64,000 nt of DNA, taken from Pseudomonas graminis (GTDB lineage: Bacteria > Pseudomonadota > Gammaproteobacteria > Pseudomonadales > Pseudomonadaceae). The notes below the pieces were generated by a model. That model saw nothing but the letters and a program-made list of their open reading frames with translations, ran no database searches and had not been told where the DNA came from. Each line of letters opens with the position of its first letter. Within the stretch, counting starts at the first letter, position 1. Positions 44,635 through 53,705 of the stretch are shown piece after piece. Position numbers and translations under genes: made by a program. The stretch is from positions 62,001 through 126,000 of the forward strand of contig NZ_MDEN01000053.1 in the NCBI RefSeq assembly GCF_001705435.1, in the 5' to 3' direction.

Positions 44635-45138
44635 ATGAGCAACGACCCCGCCGAACTGGCCGCGCGCCTGATTCGCAATTTCAACGATGTGCCGCTGCAG
44701 CACGAGCGCCGCGACCCGCTGTACGAGAGCCACGCCGCTCGCCTGGGCACCGACACCGCCGCGCAAAAGCTGGGTGCCTCGGTGGACATTGTCGCGCCGG
44801 GCAAGCGCTCGTGCCCTTATCACTTTCACTACGCTCAGGAAGAGATGTTCGTCATTCTGGACGGGCAGGGCACGTTGCGTGTTGCGGGTGAAATGCTGCC
44901 GATCCGCAGCGGCGATGTGATCTTCATCCCGCCCGGTCCGGAGTACCCCCATCAGATCATCAACACCTCTGATGCGCCGCTGAAGTATTTGTCCATCAGC
45001 ACGCGGGAGACGCCCGAAGTGTGCGAATACCCGGACTCCGGCAAGTATCAGGCGATGGTCACCCTCAATGGGGCACGCGCGTTTGCAGCCGTGCAGCGAC
45101 CTGATGCCACGCTGGATTACTGGGAAGGCGAGCCTTGA
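44635..45138 (+). CDS. Cupin-domain protein
   Basis: This 167-residue protein has one cupin_2 barrel. The two motifs are SCPYHFHYAQEEMFVILDGQ (two histidines and a glutamate) and a second, GPEYPHQIIN, with the third histidine, so a metal site is likely. The substrate or reaction is unknown. ATG 44635 has GGAG five bases ahead; GTG 44629 is a weaker alternative. It sits after the Tam-like gene. Confidence 0.85.
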   Translation: MSNDPAELAARLIRNFNDVPLQHERRDPLYESHAARLGTDTAAQKLGASVDIVAPGKRSCPYHFHYAQEEMFVILDGQGTLRVAGEMLPIRSGDVIFIPPGPEYPHQIINTSDAPLKYLSISTRETPEVCEYPDSGKYQAMVTLNGARAFAAVQRPDATLDYWEGEP

Positions 45139-45284
45139 TTCACGGCTCGGAAATTCGCCCATGATTCATTCGGTTATAACCATAGAACGTCTCGATCTAG
45201 GCTCGATATAAGAAAAGCAGCGGTGCTTAGAGCAAAAATCGCTATTCTGCCCGCCGGCTTTCAAATGTGCAGTCAGGCAGAGCA

Positions 45285-46070
45285 ATGGATTTTGGCAACG
45301 CAGGTTTCGTCGTCGCAGGGCTGGTGGTCGGTTTTATCGTCGGCATGACGGGGGTGGGCGGTGGATCGCTGATGACCCCGATCCTGCTGTGGTTCGGCAT
45401 TAACCCCGCCACGGCGGTGGGCACCGACCTGCTGTACGCCGCCATCACCAAAAGCGGTGGCGTGCTGGTTCACAAAAAGAACGACAACATCGACTGGGGC
45501 ATTACCGGCTGGCTGACCCTGGGCAGCGTGCCGGCCGCCGGGCTGACGCTGTGGTTTTTGAGCAGCCTGCACACGGCGCCGGACGCGATGAATTCGGTGA
45601 TCAAACAGGCGCTGGGCGTGGTGCTGCTATTGACCGCCCTGGCGATCTTTTTCAAGAAGCGTCTGCTGGCATTCGCCCAGCGCCACGCGGGTGATCGCTA
45701 CCGCCTCAGCACCCGAAACCTGAACGGGCTGACGGTGCTGACCGGCGTCATCCTTGGCACCATGGTCGCGCTCACGTCCATTGGCGCTGGCGCGCTCGGC
45801 ACTGTGGCGCTGTTTCTGCTTTATCCCTTCCTCGAGACCCGTCGCCTGGTCGGCACCGAAATCGCCCACGCCGTCCCCCTGACCCTCATCGCCGGCATCG
45901 GTCACGCCAGCATGGGCAACATGAATTGGTCAATGTTGGGTTACCTGCTGATGGGCTCGCTGCCGGGCATCTACATCGGCAGCCACCTGACCGGTCGCAT
46001 CCCCGACGCCGTCCTGCGTCCGTGTCTGGCGCTGATGCTGTTGGCGATCGGCTACAAGTTGGCGTTCTGA
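45285..46070 (+). CDS. Sulfite exporter TauE/SafE family protein
   Basis: This 261-residue inner-membrane protein has about eight helices and the two internal repeats of the TauE/SafE family. The first starts VGFIVGMTGVGGGSLMTPIL with FGINPATAVGTDLLYAAITK. The second is LTSIGAGALGTVALFLLYPF with RRLVGTEIAHAVPLTLIAG. It exports small organosulfur or organic anions in relatives; the substrate is unknown here. ATG 45285 starts at the first helix. It is followed by a 187-base gap without recognised features. Confidence 0.88.
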   Translation: MDFGNAGFVVAGLVVGFIVGMTGVGGGSLMTPILLWFGINPATAVGTDLLYAAITKSGGVLVHKKNDNIDWGITGWLTLGSVPAAGLTLWFLSSLHTAPDAMNSVIKQALGVVLLLTALAIFFKKRLLAFAQRHAGDRYRLSTRNLNGLTVLTGVILGTMVALTSIGAGALGTVALFLLYPFLETRRLVGTEIAHAVPLTLIAGIGHASMGNMNWSMLGYLLMGSLPGIYIGSHLTGRIPDAVLRPCLALMLLAIGYKLAF

Positions 46071-46257
46071 ACGCGGGGTAGACGTACCTGCTGCGCTGCC
46101 ACGTGTGGACGCGACCGGGTTGGCGCTCGACCTTGCTCGCGAAGGATTGGGAACATCCGCCAGCCCTTCAGCGGCCGGGATGCCGTCTTCGTGAGCACGC
46201 TCACTGCCGCAGGGTATGTGTTCGCTGCACGCCAGGCCGGCGCCCCCACGCCTGAGC

Positions 46258-46689
46258 TCACTCCTTCTCCGCGCCCCAATAACGCTGCATCTCGATGAAC
46301 AGAAACGACGCGGTCCATGTAATCAGCACCAGCCCCGTCAACGCCTCCAGACCCGTCAGGTATTTCAGGTGTCCGTTGGGCGTGATGTCGCCAAAGCCGA
46401 TGGTGGTGTAGGTGGTGAACGAGAAGTAGACCGAATCCATGAAGCTGCCGTCGAAGTTTCCGGTCAGACTTCCCAATGAATCAGACCGGTTCATCAGGTA
46501 GTAGCCCAAGGCAAAGATCCACACCTCCACCGCGTGAGCGACCAGCGCACCCAGCACGCCGATGACCACCCGGAAACGGTGCTGCAGTCCTAACCTCGGC
46601 ATGAGCTGGTTGAGGCGAATCAGGCATTCGTAATGCACCATCACCGCTGTGGTGATGATCACGATGTTGATGAGCGTGACCGCAAACAT
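46258..46689 (-). CDS. Two-helix potassium channel
   Basis: This 143-residue protein has membrane helices at the N-terminus (MFAVTLINIVIITTAVMVHY), about 45-65 and 110-130, and a pore loop with the potassium selectivity filter TYTTIGFGDITPNG. This layout fits the Ion_trans_2 family. It lacks the cytoplasmic RCK or cyclic-nucleotide domain of larger channels. ATG 46689 is 15 bases after the broken FNR-like gene, on the same strand, suggesting an operon. Association of such a channel with an FNR-like regulator is a context inference. Confidence 0.85.
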   Translation of the reverse strand: MFAVTLINIVIITTAVMVHYECLIRLNQLMPRLGLQHRFRVVIGVLGALVAHAVEVWIFALGYYLMNRSDSLGSLTGNFDGSFMDSVYFSFTTYTTIGFGDITPNGHLKYLTGLEALTGLVLITWTASFLFIEMQRYWGAEKE

Positions 46690-46703
46690 GGCGCTCTCCC
46701 CAA

Positions 46704-47463
46704 TCAAAGCGTCATGGGGCCTTCGCCGCCGGTGATGAGGGTGCGCAGCCGTTCGAGGTCGAGGATTTCCACCGCGCGCCCCGAGACACTGACGATTCCC
46801 TGACTGCGCAGCGAGTCGATGGCGCGGCAGATCGTCTCCAGGCGCATGCCCAGATAACCGCCGATGTCCTCCCGGCTCATGCGCAACACAAAGGCAGTGC
46901 CGGAGTAGCCCGGTTCGCCATGCGGCAGGAAAGATCGAGCAAAAAGGCGGCCATGCGTTCCTCGGCATTGAGCTGACCCATCATCAGCAGCATCTCGTGG
47001 TCCCGCACGATCTCCAGGCTGAGCGCCCGGTTGAGGTTGCGCTGCAGCGAAGGCAACTCGCGCGCCAGCCGCTCCAGCTGACTGAAGTGGATGGGACAGA
47101 CTTCGCTGTCCTCCAGGGCCATGGCGTCGCATTCATGACGATCATTGCTGATCGCATCGCATCGCAGCCCAGCAGCTCTCCGCACATGGGGAACCCGATC
47201 AGCCGCTCACGCCCATCCCGGGACGTAATGGTCGTTTTGAAATAGCCCGAGCGCACCACATAGAGTGAGCGCAGGGGATCACCGGCGCGGTACAGCACCG
47301 CGCCTTTTTTGATCTTCAGCCGTTGCGGGATGATAGTGGACAAGCGATCGGTGTCATGCACGCTCATCCCAAGGGACAGGCAGAGCTCGCCGACGTTGAA
47401 GAACGCGCACTCTGCGTTGAGGAACGAGCCGGGAACGGCAGCCAGATGGGCGGTCATGTGCAT
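46704..47463 (-). pseudogene. FNR/ANR-family regulator with two frameshifts
   Basis: Three adjoining minus-strand frames together spell one CRP/FNR-type protein of about 250 residues. Frame 1 (from ATG 47463) covers MHMTAHLAAVPGSFLNAECA to FPMCGELLGCDA. A triple ATCGC unit on the plus strand (47151-47165) then shifts the frame by five bases relative to a two-copy tract. Frame 2 covers ISNDRHECDAMALED to AAFLLDLSCRMANR. A missing G in a run at about 46909-46911 then shifts it to frame 3 with GYSGTAFVLRMSREDIGGYL and the helix-turn-helix LGMRLETICRAIDSL. The N-terminal iron-sulfur cysteine set is incomplete (C-x8-C). Either the gene is decayed or the sequence has errors. Confidence 0.85.
47151..47165. 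repeat. Three tandem ATCGC units inside the FNR-like gene
   Basis: ATCGC x3 (GCGAT x3 in the coding sense) lies exactly at the first frameshift. Two copies restore the reading frame to the FNR family sequence. Slippage here would switch the gene on and off, though the second frameshift would still break it. Confidence 0.85.
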
Positions 47464-47555
47464 CTCCTTGAGTGACCCAGCATAGGCGCCTGCGCTGCAC
47501 AGTGACAGCGGCCATTGTGGAGGTGGATGAGCGGGGAGGGCTGACTCCGACCTTC

Positions 47556-47569
47556 TTGATCCAGATCAA
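47556..47569. promoter_or_regulatory. Anr/FNR box
   Basis: TTGAT-CCAG-ATCAA is a perfect FNR-type site, 97 bases ahead of the ackA start and 92 bases ahead of the divergent FNR-like gene. Centred at about 47562.5, it would place an ackA transcription start near 47604 if used at -41.5. It predicts low-oxygen induction of the ackA operon by Anr or Dnr. Confidence 0.9.
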
Positions 47570-47666
47570 TACCGGGCCACTTCAGGCGCGCACACTGGCG
47601 GTCGGTTGATTCACTTCAGCCACCGCCCAACCCATCGCGATCATGGGAGGCTCATGAGGCTGCCCC

Positions 47667-48869
47667 ATGACTGATCATTCGCGCCCGTCACTGCTGGTGC
47701 TGAACGTAGGTTCTTCCAGCGTCAAGTTTTCCCTTTACGACGCCACCGATGCCCCTGCGCAAGACCCCTGCCTGGGTCACGGCAGTTTCGAGGTACACCG
47801 GGACACCGAGCGCCTGATCTTCCGCCACGCCGACGGAACCCGGCAAAACGCGCAATGGCCACGCACCGACGGCCCGGCGGATAGCGGCACGTTGCGGAAC
47901 ATGATGGGCTGGATAGAGCAACACACCGAAGGGCACCTCTGTGCGGCGGCCCATCGGGTGGTTCACGGCGGCGATCGCATGGTCACGGGCGCCCGAGTGG
48001 ATCCGGCCCTCATGGGCGAGCTGCAGGCGCTCATTCCCATGGCACCCCTGCATCAGCCGCGGTGCCTGGCGCCGATTCACTATTTGGCGCGCGAGCACGG
48101 CGGCCTGGCGCAATATGCCTGCTTCGACACGGCCTTCCACCACACCCTCGATCCGCTGGAGACCTCATTCGGGCTGCCCCGCGCCATGACCGAACAGGGC
48201 CTGCGTCGCTACGGTTTTCACGGGCTGTCCTACGAATACATTGCCGGTGTCCTTCCCGAATACGATGAGCGCGCAGCGAAGGGCCGCACGATTGTGGCGC
48301 ACCTGGGCAACGGGGCCAGCCTGTGCGCCCTGCATAACCGGGTCAGTCGGGCCACGACGATGGGCTTCAGCACGCTGGACGGTTTGTTGATGGGCACGCG
48401 TCCCGGTCGGCTCGACCCCGGCGTGTTGCTGTACCTGATGCGCGAGCGCGGCATGGACGCCGAAGCCCTCGAAGACCTGCTCTATCACCAGTGCGGTTTA
48501 TTGGGCGTTTCCGGTGGTATCGCCAGTGACATGCGCGAACTGGCTGACAGCACCGCACCAGCGGCAGCACAAGCAATCGCGTTATTCGTGCGCAGCGTCG
48601 TGCGAGATATCGGCGCCATGACGGCGGTCCTTGGCGGCCTCGATGCGCTGATCCTGACCGGCGGCATCGGCGAAAACTCGGCGCCGGTTCGCAACGCGAT
48701 TCTTGACGGCTGCGCATGGCTTGGCCTGCAGCACCCGTCCTCACCCAACACGCCACAAGGCGCCTGCCTGTCGCTGCCCGACAGCAAGGTTTGCGCCTGG
48801 ACCCTCCCGACCGACGAAAACGCTGTTATCGCCCGCCACGCCCTCAAGCTGTTGCACAGCGGCGCCTGA
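47667..48869 (+). CDS. ackA: Acetate kinase
   Basis: This 400-residue enzyme of the acetokinase family makes ATP from acetyl phosphate and ADP. Markers are LVLNVGSSSVKFSLYDA at the N-terminus, AAHRVVHGGDRMVTGARVD, GRTIVAHLGNGASLCALHN and LILTGGIGENSAPVRNAILD. It is first in the operon ackA-xfp-odc-adh, 59 bases before xfp, behind the Anr box. Pairing with phosphoketolase gives an ATP-yielding route that needs no respiration. The start ATG 47667 is the first in the frame. Confidence 0.94.
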   Translation: MTDHSRPSLLVLNVGSSSVKFSLYDATDAPAQDPCLGHGSFEVHRDTERLIFRHADGTRQNAQWPRTDGPADSGTLRNMMGWIEQHTEGHLCAAAHRVVHGGDRMVTGARVDPALMGELQALIPMAPLHQPRCLAPIHYLAREHGGLAQYACFDTAFHHTLDPLETSFGLPRAMTEQGLRRYGFHGLSYEYIAGVLPEYDERAAKGRTIVAHLGNGASLCALHNRVSRATTMGFSTLDGLLMGTRPGRLDPGVLLYLMRERGMDAEALEDLLYHQCGLLGVSGGIASDMRELADSTAPAAAQAIALFVRSVVRDIGAMTAVLGGLDALILTGGIGENSAPVRNAILDGCAWLGLQHPSSPNTPQGACLSLPDSKVCAWTLPTDENAVIARHALKLLHSGA

Positions 48870-48928
48870 ATCGACCAGTGCGCATTTGCGCGCCACACCT
48901 TTTGCGTATCGCACCCAGTGGAGTCGCC

Positions 48929-51430
48929 ATGTACAGCTTCAACCCGTCACTCTCCAGCGTCGATGAAACCCACGTCAGCCGCGGGTCCTGGATGGAGCCC
49001 GACACCTCGTCAGGCCCCCTGGCCCCCGAGTTGCTCACGCGCCTGCACCACTACTGGAACGCCGCGAATTACCTGTGCGTCGGCCAGATCTATCTCAAGG
49101 CCAACCCACTGCTGCGTGAACCGCTGCTGGCCGAGCACATCAAGCCCAGGCTGCTGGGGCACTGGGGGACCTCGGTCGGGCAAAACTTTATCTACGTGCA
49201 CCTGAACCGGCTGATCAGCGAGCGACGCACTGAAACCCTCTTTATTTCCGGGCCCGGCCATGGCGGTCCGACCATGAACGCCTGCGCCTGGCTCGAAGGC
49301 ACCTACAGCGAAGTGCACCCCGACATCACCGCAGATGAAGCCGGCATGTTGCGTTTCTTTCGCAGTTTCTCCACTCCCGGCGGCATTCCCAGCCACTGCG
49401 GCCCGCATACGCCTAACTCCCTCCACGAGGGTGGCGAGCTGGGCTATTCGCTGATGCATGCCTTTGGCGCGGTGTTCGACAACCCTTCATTGCTGGTGGC
49501 CTGTGTGATTGGCGACGGTGAGGCTGAAACCTGTCCGCTGGAAGGCAGCTGGAAAAGCGTGCACTTCCTCGACCCCCGCCGTGACGGCGCAGTGCTGCCG
49601 ATTCTGCATCTCAACGGCTACAAGATTTCCGGGCCGACGGTCGAGGCACGGCTTGCCGACGACGATCTGCTCGAGCTTTACCGAGGCCGGGGTTATCAGC
49701 CGATTATCGTCGCGGGCGATGACCTGCCGGGCATGCACCAGCGCTTCGCCGCCGCGCTCAATCGCTGTGACGACATCATCTGTGAGATCCAGGCCGCTGC
49801 CAGAGAGGGCGGCGGAGCCGTACGCGCGCGATGGCCCATGATTATTCTGCGCAGCCCCAAAGGCTGGACCGGCCCCAAGGTCGTCGACGGGCTGCCGGTC
49901 GAGGGCACGTTCCGCGCCCATCAGGTTCCACTCGCCAACGTCATCGGCAACCCCGAGCACCTCCAGCAACTGGAAGACTGGATGCGCAGCTACGAACCCC
50001 AGACGCTGTTCGATGAACAGGGGCGCCTGGCGCCAGGACTTCAAGCCCTGACACCGCCACCGGCGCTGCGCATGGGTGCGATCCCTTACGTGAACGGTGG
50101 CCGCATGCTGGTGGCGCTGGACCTGCCGAACTTTGCCGAATACGGGCTTGAGGTGCCTGGCCCGGGGCAGGTGATTGCAGAAGCGCCGCGCAAGCTGGGT
50201 GAGTACCTGCGCGACGTGATGCGCAACAACCCGCGCAACTTCCGCGTATTCGGGCCGGACGAGACCAACTCCAACCGGCTCAATGCGGTGTTCGAAGCGA
50301 GCAACCGGACGGCCGCCGGGCCGTGTCTGGACATTGACGACCATCTGGCCTCCGACGGGCGTGTGATGGAAGTGCTAAGCGAGCACCTGTGCGAGGGCTG
50401 GCTCGAAGGGTACCTGCTCACCGGGCGCCACGGCATGTGGTCAACCTACGAAGCGTTCGCCCAAGTGGTCGATTCCATGGTCACGCAACACGCCAAGTGG
50501 TTGCAGCAAAGCCGTGAGTTTGCCTGGCGCCGGCCGCTGGCTTCGCTCAACATCCTGATCAGCAGTCACGCCTGGCGCAACGACCACAATGGCTTCAGTC
50601 ATCAGTCCACGGGGTTCGTCGACAACGTGCTGCAGCGTCGTTCGGATGTGGTTCGCGTGTACTACCCGCCGGACTCCAACTGCCTGGTCAATGTCTTCGA
50701 CCACTGCCTGCGCAGTCGCAACTACGTGAACGTCGTGACCTGTGGCAAGCAGCCGGATTTCCAGTGGCTGGACTTCGATGCGGCGCTCAGGCACTGCTCC
50801 CAAGGCGCGTCGATCTGGTCCTTTGCCAGCAGCGATGACGGGGCGCCGGACGTGGTGCTCGGTTGTGCGGGGGATGTGCCTACCACCGAGGCAGTGGCGG
50901 CCGCCTGGTTGCTGCAAAAGCATGTGCCCGGCATCCGCGTGAGGCTGGTGAACGTGGTCGACCTCGGGATTTTGAGCGCCCCCGAGGATCGGCCCCATGG
51001 CATGGATCACGCCTCGTTCGAAGCGCTGTTCACCCGGGACGCACCGGTGATGTTCGCCTTTCATGGCTCGACCTGGGTCATTCACTCGATGGTCCACGGC
51101 CGCGCCAACGAAGCCCGTTTTCATGTGCGCGGCTTCAGCGACCGAGGCACCACCACCACGCCTTTTGACATGGTGGTGCTCAACCGCATGAGCCGTTATC
51201 ACCTGGCGATCGACGCCTTGAGCCACGTCCCGCATCTGCGCGCCCACAGCCTTGACGCCGTGCACTTCTTCGAGAGCCAGTTGCGCAAACACGATGCCTG
51301 GATTCGGGAGCACTTCGAGGACATGCCGGAGATCAGGAACTGGCGCTGGACGGATGATTTCAGTGACTCCGATGCACCGCCGCCACTGGCCAAGGGGCAT
51401 GTCCGCGGGCAGACCTTCACGGACGCGTGA
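48929..51430 (+). CDS. xfp: Phosphoketolase
   Basis: This 833-residue thiamine-diphosphate enzyme splits xylulose-5-P (and often fructose-6-P) to acetyl phosphate plus an aldose phosphate. Family marks are GHWGTSVGQNFIYVHLNRLI, the phosphoketolase signature GGIPSHCGPHTPNSLHEGGE, and the thiamine-binding GDGEAETCPLEGSWKS. The C-terminal domain contains ILISSHAWRNDHNGFSHQST. ATG 48929 is the first methionine matching the family start (MYSFNPS is a modest extension). It lies between ackA and the decarboxylase gene in one operon. Confidence 0.94.
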   Translation: MYSFNPSLSSVDETHVSRGSWMEPDTSSGPLAPELLTRLHHYWNAANYLCVGQIYLKANPLLREPLLAEHIKPRLLGHWGTSVGQNFIYVHLNRLISERRTETLFISGPGHGGPTMNACAWLEGTYSEVHPDITADEAGMLRFFRSFSTPGGIPSHCGPHTPNSLHEGGELGYSLMHAFGAVFDNPSLLVACVIGDGEAETCPLEGSWKSVHFLDPRRDGAVLPILHLNGYKISGPTVEARLADDDLLELYRGRGYQPIIVAGDDLPGMHQRFAAALNRCDDIICEIQAAAREGGGAVRARWPMIILRSPKGWTGPKVVDGLPVEGTFRAHQVPLANVIGNPEHLQQLEDWMRSYEPQTLFDEQGRLAPGLQALTPPPALRMGAIPYVNGGRMLVALDLPNFAEYGLEVPGPGQVIAEAPRKLGEYLRDVMRNNPRNFRVFGPDETNSNRLNAVFEASNRTAAGPCLDIDDHLASDGRVMEVLSEHLCEGWLEGYLLTGRHGMWSTYEAFAQVVDSMVTQHAKWLQQSREFAWRRPLASLNILISSHAWRNDHNGFSHQSTGFVDNVLQRRSDVVRVYYPPDSNCLVNVFDHCLRSRNYVNVVTCGKQPDFQWLDFDAALRHCSQGASIWSFASSDDGAPDVVLGCAGDVPTTEAVAAAWLLQKHVPGIRVRLVNVVDLGILSAPEDRPHGMDHASFEALFTRDAPVMFAFHGSTWVIHSMVHGRANEARFHVRGFSDRGTTTTPFDMVVLNRMSRYHLAIDALSHVPHLRAHSLDAVHFFESQLRKHDAWIREHFEDMPEIRNWRWTDDFSDSDAPPPLAKGHVRGQTFTDA

Positions 51431-51467
51431 TCCATCAACCTTTTAACTGCAACGGAAGGCCGAGCAC

Positions 51468-53651
51468 ATGAACAGACTCAAAATCGTCGCCAGCCCCGAG
51501 GCACGCCGTTGCTTCAACACCTCCCGCGAGGTGGTGGAGTTTGGCGCGACCGACCTGACCGATGTCGCGGCGGTCGTTCTCACCGCCCTGGACTGGCGCG
51601 AGGGTCGGGTCGACGATGTCTGCCGGTCCGGGTTCGACATACCGGTGTTTTTTGCCGTGGCCAAAGACGACGAGCTGACCCGGGAAGCCATTCTCGACGT
51701 AGAAAAGGTGCTGCTGCAAATCAGCGGCGTGTTCGACCTCGGCGTCGACAACGCCGAGTTCTACGGCCACAAGCTCGAGCGGGCGGCCACGCAGTACGAG
51801 GAGGCATTGCTGCCGCCGTTTTTCGGCGCGCTCAAACACTATGTCGAGCGGGGCAACACCACCTTCGCCTGTCCGGGTCATCAGGGCGGGCAGTTCTTTC
51901 GCAAACATCCGTCGGGCCGGCAGTTCTTCGATTTCTTCGGGGAGACGTTGTTTCGCGCGGATCGCTGCAACGCCGACATCGAAATGGGCGACCTGCTGAT
52001 TCACGAGGGCGCGCCCCTTGAAGCGCAGAAACGCGCGGCGAAGGTCTACAACGCCGACAAAACCTACTTCGTTCTCAATGGCACCTCGACGTCCAACAAG
52101 GTGGTGACCCAGGCGTTGCTGACCCCTGGCGATGTGGTGCTGTTCGACAGAAACAACCACAAATCCATTCATCAGGGCGCGCTGTTTCAGGCCGGTGCGA
52201 CGCCGCTGTACCTTGAAACGGCACGCAACCCCTATGGCTTGATCGGCGGCATTGATTCGCACTGTTTTGAAGAAGGCTATCTGCGTGAGCAACTGAGCCT
52301 CGTCGCACCTGCCAAGGCCGATGAGGCGAGGCCGTTCCGCCTCGCAATCATTCAGCTGGGCACCTACGACGGCACGGTGTGCAATGCGCGGCAGATCGTC
52401 GATCGCATCGGCCACTTGTGCGATTACATCCTGTTCGATTCGGCGTGGCTGGGGTACGAGCAATTCATCCCGATGATGAAGGACTGCTCGCCCTTGTTGC
52501 TGGAGCTGGGCCCTGACGATCCGGGGATCTTCGTCACGCAGTCCATCCACAAGCAGCAGGCCGGGTTTTCCCAGGCCTCGCAGATCCACAAGAAGGACCG
52601 TCACATCAAAGGGCAGGCGCGCTACTGCAATCACCTGCGCCTGAACAATTCGTTTATGGCCCAGGCCTCGACCAGCCCTTTCTACCCGCTGTTTGCCTGT
52701 CTGGATGTCAACGCGCGCATGCACAGCGGACGCAGCGGCCATCGGTTGTGGGACGAGTGCGTGCGGGCCGGCATCGAGGCGCGCAAGCTGATGATGGACA
52801 ATTGCACGCTGATCAAACCCTTTGTGCCGCCGACCATCGACGGTCGCTATTGGCAGGACTATCCGACGGACGAAATTGCCCGTGACCTGCGGTTTTTCCG
52901 TTTTCACCCGGACGAACGCTGGCACGCGTTCGAGGGGTATACGGAAAACCAGTACTTCATCGACCCGTGCAAACTGTTGTTCACCACCCCCGGGATTGAT
53001 GCCGTGAGCGGGCAATACACTGACTTCGGCATCCATGCCGGCGTGCTGGCGACGTTCCTGCGCCAGTTCGAGATCGTCCCTGAAAAGAACGACCTCAACA
53101 CCATCCTGTTCCTGCTGACCCCGGCCGAAGGCAAGGCAAAGATGGAGCATCTGGTGGCGCAAATCGGCCGCTTCGAGCGGTTCATCAAAGACGACGCACC
53201 CCTGGCCGACGTGCTGCCGGCGCTCTACAACGCCCATCAGGTCCGCTACCGCGACTACAGCATCCGCCAGCTGTGTCAGGAAATGCATTCCCTCTACGCC
53301 CGGCACGACGTGAAGCAGCTGCAGAAGGCAATGTTCCGCAAAGCGAGCATGCCCGTGGTGGCGATGGATCCCCGTGAAGCCAATCTGGAATTTGTGCGCG
53401 GCAAGGTCGAGCTGATTGCGCTGGAGGATGCCCGCGGCCGGGTGGCAGCGGAAGGCGCATTGCCGTATCCACCGGGGGTCTTGTGCGTGGTGCCCGGCGA
53501 GGTCTGGGACGGCGCGGTGCTGGCATATTTTCTCGCCCTGCAAGACGCGATCAACCAGTTCCCGGGCTTCAATCCAGAGCTTCAGGGTGTGTACCTGCGC
53601 ACCGAAGACGACGGCCGCATCCGTGCCTACGGGCATGTGCTCCAGCAGTGA
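51468..53651 (+). CDS. Ornithine decarboxylase, inducible type
   Basis: This 727-residue PLP enzyme of the Orn/Lys/Arg decarboxylase family has an N-terminal response-regulator-like wing, a large PLP domain and a C-terminal domain. The lysine motif is TQSIHKQQAGFSQASQIHKK, which is typical of ornithine decarboxylases (SpeC/SpeF) rather than of arginine or lysine enzymes. CPGHQGGQFFRKHPSGRQFF is also characteristic. It makes putrescine and uses a proton, so a role in acid or low-oxygen fitness is plausible. It starts 37 bases after xfp. Substrate call is from motif recognition. Confidence 0.88.
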   Translation: MNRLKIVASPEARRCFNTSREVVEFGATDLTDVAAVVLTALDWREGRVDDVCRSGFDIPVFFAVAKDDELTREAILDVEKVLLQISGVFDLGVDNAEFYGHKLERAATQYEEALLPPFFGALKHYVERGNTTFACPGHQGGQFFRKHPSGRQFFDFFGETLFRADRCNADIEMGDLLIHEGAPLEAQKRAAKVYNADKTYFVLNGTSTSNKVVTQALLTPGDVVLFDRNNHKSIHQGALFQAGATPLYLETARNPYGLIGGIDSHCFEEGYLREQLSLVAPAKADEARPFRLAIIQLGTYDGTVCNARQIVDRIGHLCDYILFDSAWLGYEQFIPMMKDCSPLLLELGPDDPGIFVTQSIHKQQAGFSQASQIHKKDRHIKGQARYCNHLRLNNSFMAQASTSPFYPLFACLDVNARMHSGRSGHRLWDECVRAGIEARKLMMDNCTLIKPFVPPTIDGRYWQDYPTDEIARDLRFFRFHPDERWHAFEGYTENQYFIDPCKLLFTTPGIDAVSGQYTDFGIHAGVLATFLRQFEIVPEKNDLNTILFLLTPAEGKAKMEHLVAQIGRFERFIKDDAPLADVLPALYNAHQVRYRDYSIRQLCQEMHSLYARHDVKQLQKAMFRKASMPVVAMDPREANLEFVRGKVELIALEDARGRVAAEGALPYPPGVLCVVPGEVWDGAVLAYFLALQDAINQFPGFNPELQGVYLRTEDDGRIRAYGHVLQQ

Positions 53652-53705
53652 GCGCCGCGATTCCCATCCCCCGAACTTAACCGGTCCCAACCAGAGGAAG
53701 ACGCC

